NCBI RefSeq assembly: GCF_002646595.1
Contig: NZ_PDUD01000002.1
Span: 248,001 to 312,000, forward strand
From: Flavilitoribacter nigricans DSM 23189 = NBRC 102662
Lineage (GTDB): Bacteria > Bacteroidota > Bacteroidia > Chitinophagales > Saprospiraceae
Direction of reading: 5' to 3'
DNA length: 64,000 nt
Shown piece after piece: positions 62,319 through 64,000 of this stretch. Below the pieces are notes generated by a model that had not been told where the DNA came from, did not search any database, and saw only the letters and a list, made by a program, of their open reading frames with translations. The first letter of the stretch is position 1. Every line of letters begins with the position of its first letter. The position numbers were made by a program, and so were the translations under genes.

Positions 62319-63947
62319 TTAGAGATATGTTTCGTCCGTCCCGTTGGTAATTTCTTCGAGTATAGTCTTAATCTCGTTAACGGTTTTTTCATCACTAAGT
62401 TGCTTTGCAGCCAATAATTTTCCCCGAAGTGCCCGCACCCGGCGGGGACCGCGGTCCAGGCTGCGATCAAACTGGGCGATCGCCTCTTCCGGCCGTTCCT
62501 GCTCCAGCAGCCACTCTCCGTACAGTTCAAAGGACGGCATCACGATCACCGGGGGTCCGTAGGAATAGTCCAGCGTTGCCTCCAGATCGGCCGCTTCGGC
62601 GATCAGTTGCTCGGCCATTTCCGGCTTCTCCAGCAGCCGGGCGTACAAACTGCGCAATTGCAGTTCCATTACCCGGACCTGATCGATGTCCAGCTGGTTG
62701 GCTTTGTAATTGCCGGTGGGAGCTGCCGAGCACAGTGGCGTACCGCGATCGCTGATCTGGAGGGAGGCTGCCTGGCGCTTATCTTCCAGTTCCCTGATCA
62801 GCCCTTCCAGTTTTTCTTTATCCTGCTGCCGAAAGGCTTTCATGCCTTCCACCACCTGTTGAATGCCCTGATCGACGATCGACAGATCGCTAACATCCAC
62901 CTGAATATCCTTGAATGCTCCTTTCCAGTCGCCGGATTCCACCAGATAGTTTCCCTTCATGGAAATGAGATAGGAGCGGGCCGACACGGAAGGTAGTTCT
63001 TCGGTGTATTGTACCATTTTCCGCAAAATATCTCCGGCGGCTTCCAGCTGATCTTTTTGCAAATGTCCGTACATCAACCAGGAAAAAGCGTGGTAAGAGC
63101 GGGCGTCATTGTCGAGCCCCAGCCGTTCCATGCGCTTGACGCTGGCCCCGTAGGAAGCGATATTGGCGCTGACCACTTCATCCCACATCCCCATCGCTAC
63201 GTAGATGTGCGAAGGCATATGAAGCGCGTGGGCGGCATCCGGTGCTACTTTGGAATAACTATTGGCCGCTTTGATCGCCATGGCGGCATGTTCCGGATCG
63301 TCGTAAGCATGGATCATATAGTGCAATGCACCGGGATGGTTGGGATTTTCCTCCAGGATACCTTTCGCGATCTGCGCTCCCTGGCCGTATACTTCGTAAT
63401 CCCGACCGACCGGTACGGCGCCCAGCAGCGATAAGGCGTAAAAAGCCGCCACTTCGTGATTGCCGGGGTATTTCCGGTGAAGTTCCTCCATACGACCGGC
63501 ATAAGCCGAATCCCGCACCACTTTCTCTCCCTCTCCGTAAAGGATATCGGCGGCAGCCATCAGATCCGCTTCCAGTTCGGAGCCGGTTTTGGCCTGCCGG
63601 GCTTCGGGAGTTTCGGCCAGCTTTTGCAGGGCTGCCCGGCCATCTTCCAGCTTTTGCCGGCGCCAGAGCGGGTGATTGTACGTCATGGCTTCTCCCCAGA
63701 AGGCCATAGCCATATCCGGATCAGCAGCCTGGGCTTCGAGAAATGCCTTTTTGGCGTCGTCATATTCAAAGCTATGCAGCAGGAGCAGTCCCCGTTGAAA
63801 ATGCGGTTGGGCCTCGTCCTTACCACTCGGTTGGAAATGGATCTCCCCCAGGTGGTTTTCCGTCGCATCGGGCGCTTCCTGTTTGCAGGAGAAACAGATC
63901 AGGGAAATGAGCAGTAAAAAAGCAGTTTGGGTACGGAGAAGTTGCAT
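62319..63947 (-). CDS. TPR-repeat lipoprotein
   Basis: 542 residues with a lipoprotein signal (LICFSC, Cys21). It is made of helical repeats resembling TPR: the first pairs (about 45-110: FEYDDAKKAFLEAQAADPDM, MAFWGEAMTYNHPLW) and more to the end. Two His-rich stretches (ALHYMIHAYDDPEHA at about 210, and HALHMPSHIYVAMGMWD at about 240) recur in this family of exported TPR proteins in Bacteroidota and could bind a metal. Its role is unknown. The gene is single, and 63948-64000 is its upstream region. Confidence 0.85.
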   Translation of the reverse strand: MQLLRTQTAFLLLISLICFSCKQEAPDATENHLGEIHFQPSGKDEAQPHFQRGLLLLHSFEYDDAKKAFLEAQAADPDMAMAFWGEAMTYNHPLWRRQKLEDGRAALQKLAETPEARQAKTGSELEADLMAAADILYGEGEKVVRDSAYAGRMEELHRKYPGNHEVAAFYALSLLGAVPVGRDYEVYGQGAQIAKGILEENPNHPGALHYMIHAYDDPEHAAMAIKAANSYSKVAPDAAHALHMPSHIYVAMGMWDEVVSANIASYGASVKRMERLGLDNDARSYHAFSWLMYGHLQKDQLEAAGDILRKMVQYTEELPSVSARSYLISMKGNYLVESGDWKGAFKDIQVDVSDLSIVDQGIQQVVEGMKAFRQQDKEKLEGLIRELEDKRQAASLQISDRGTPLCSAAPTGNYKANQLDIDQVRVMELQLRSLYARLLEKPEMAEQLIAEAADLEATLDYSYGPPVIVMPSFELYGEWLLEQERPEEAIAQFDRSLDRGPRRVRALRGKLLAAKQLSDEKTVNEIKTILEEITNGTDETYL

Positions 63948-64000
63948 GGCTTAGATATTTTAACGGATAATATTAGGTAGACCTTGGAATCAGAAGCCCC

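Overview
The window is about 50% GC and reads as a chromosomal segment of a Bacteroidota bacterium, most likely a marine, polysaccharide-degrading Saprospiria/Lewinella-like lineage. The evidence is C-terminal type IX secretion (T9SS) sorting domains on three proteins, large propeller-type and 7TM-type sensor kinases, many SpII lipoproteins, A-rich leaders instead of strong Shine-Dalgarno sites, SprB-like and DUF11-like secreted proteins, and a RAYT transposase with REP-like palindromes. The genus is an inference. No rRNA, tRNA or CRISPR array was seen.

Layout. 1-6240: a propeller sensor kinase (cut by the left edge), two tandem secreted aspartyl proteases and a divergent small lipoprotein. 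The kinase and both proteases share a 31-bp promoter box made of two direct half-sites 20 bp apart, and the proteases also share a structured 5' leader. 6246-7488: an ankyrin protein and a decayed region with two related gene remnants. 7489-18971: an outer-membrane barrel protein, a T9SS-exported multidomain protein and a 2873-residue SpvB/TcdB/RHS giant ending in a JAMM-like (DUF4329-type) domain. 19283-22280: two tandem orphan 6-TM histidine kinases flanking a 108-bp palindromic repeat.

22346-46638 is a metabolic region: two formylglycine-type sulfatases, two GH78 alpha-L-rhamnosidases, a phosphoglucomutase, a Gfo/Idh/MocA oxidoreductase, a ChbG-like deacetylase, a large PVC-type heme protein, an SDR, a sugar isomerase-like TIM barrel, an S41 peptidase and small secreted proteins. 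Together the sulfatases and rhamnosidases suggest use of sulfated, rhamnose-containing (ulvan-like) glycans, but no SusC/SusD pair is present, so this is not a canonical PUL.

46889-64000: a large T9SS propeller protein, a helical cytoplasmic protein, a RAYT transposase flanked by three identical 33-bp palindromes, asparaginyl-tRNA synthetase, three tandem paralogous 7TM hybrid histidine kinases (overlapping or closely spaced, probably one operon) and a TPR lipoprotein.

The most novel-looking signal is the kinase/twin-protease locus at the left end, where shared promoter boxes and a conserved, stem-preserved leader suggest an uncharacterised regulon. The RHS giant and the RAYT/REP set are the next best leads.
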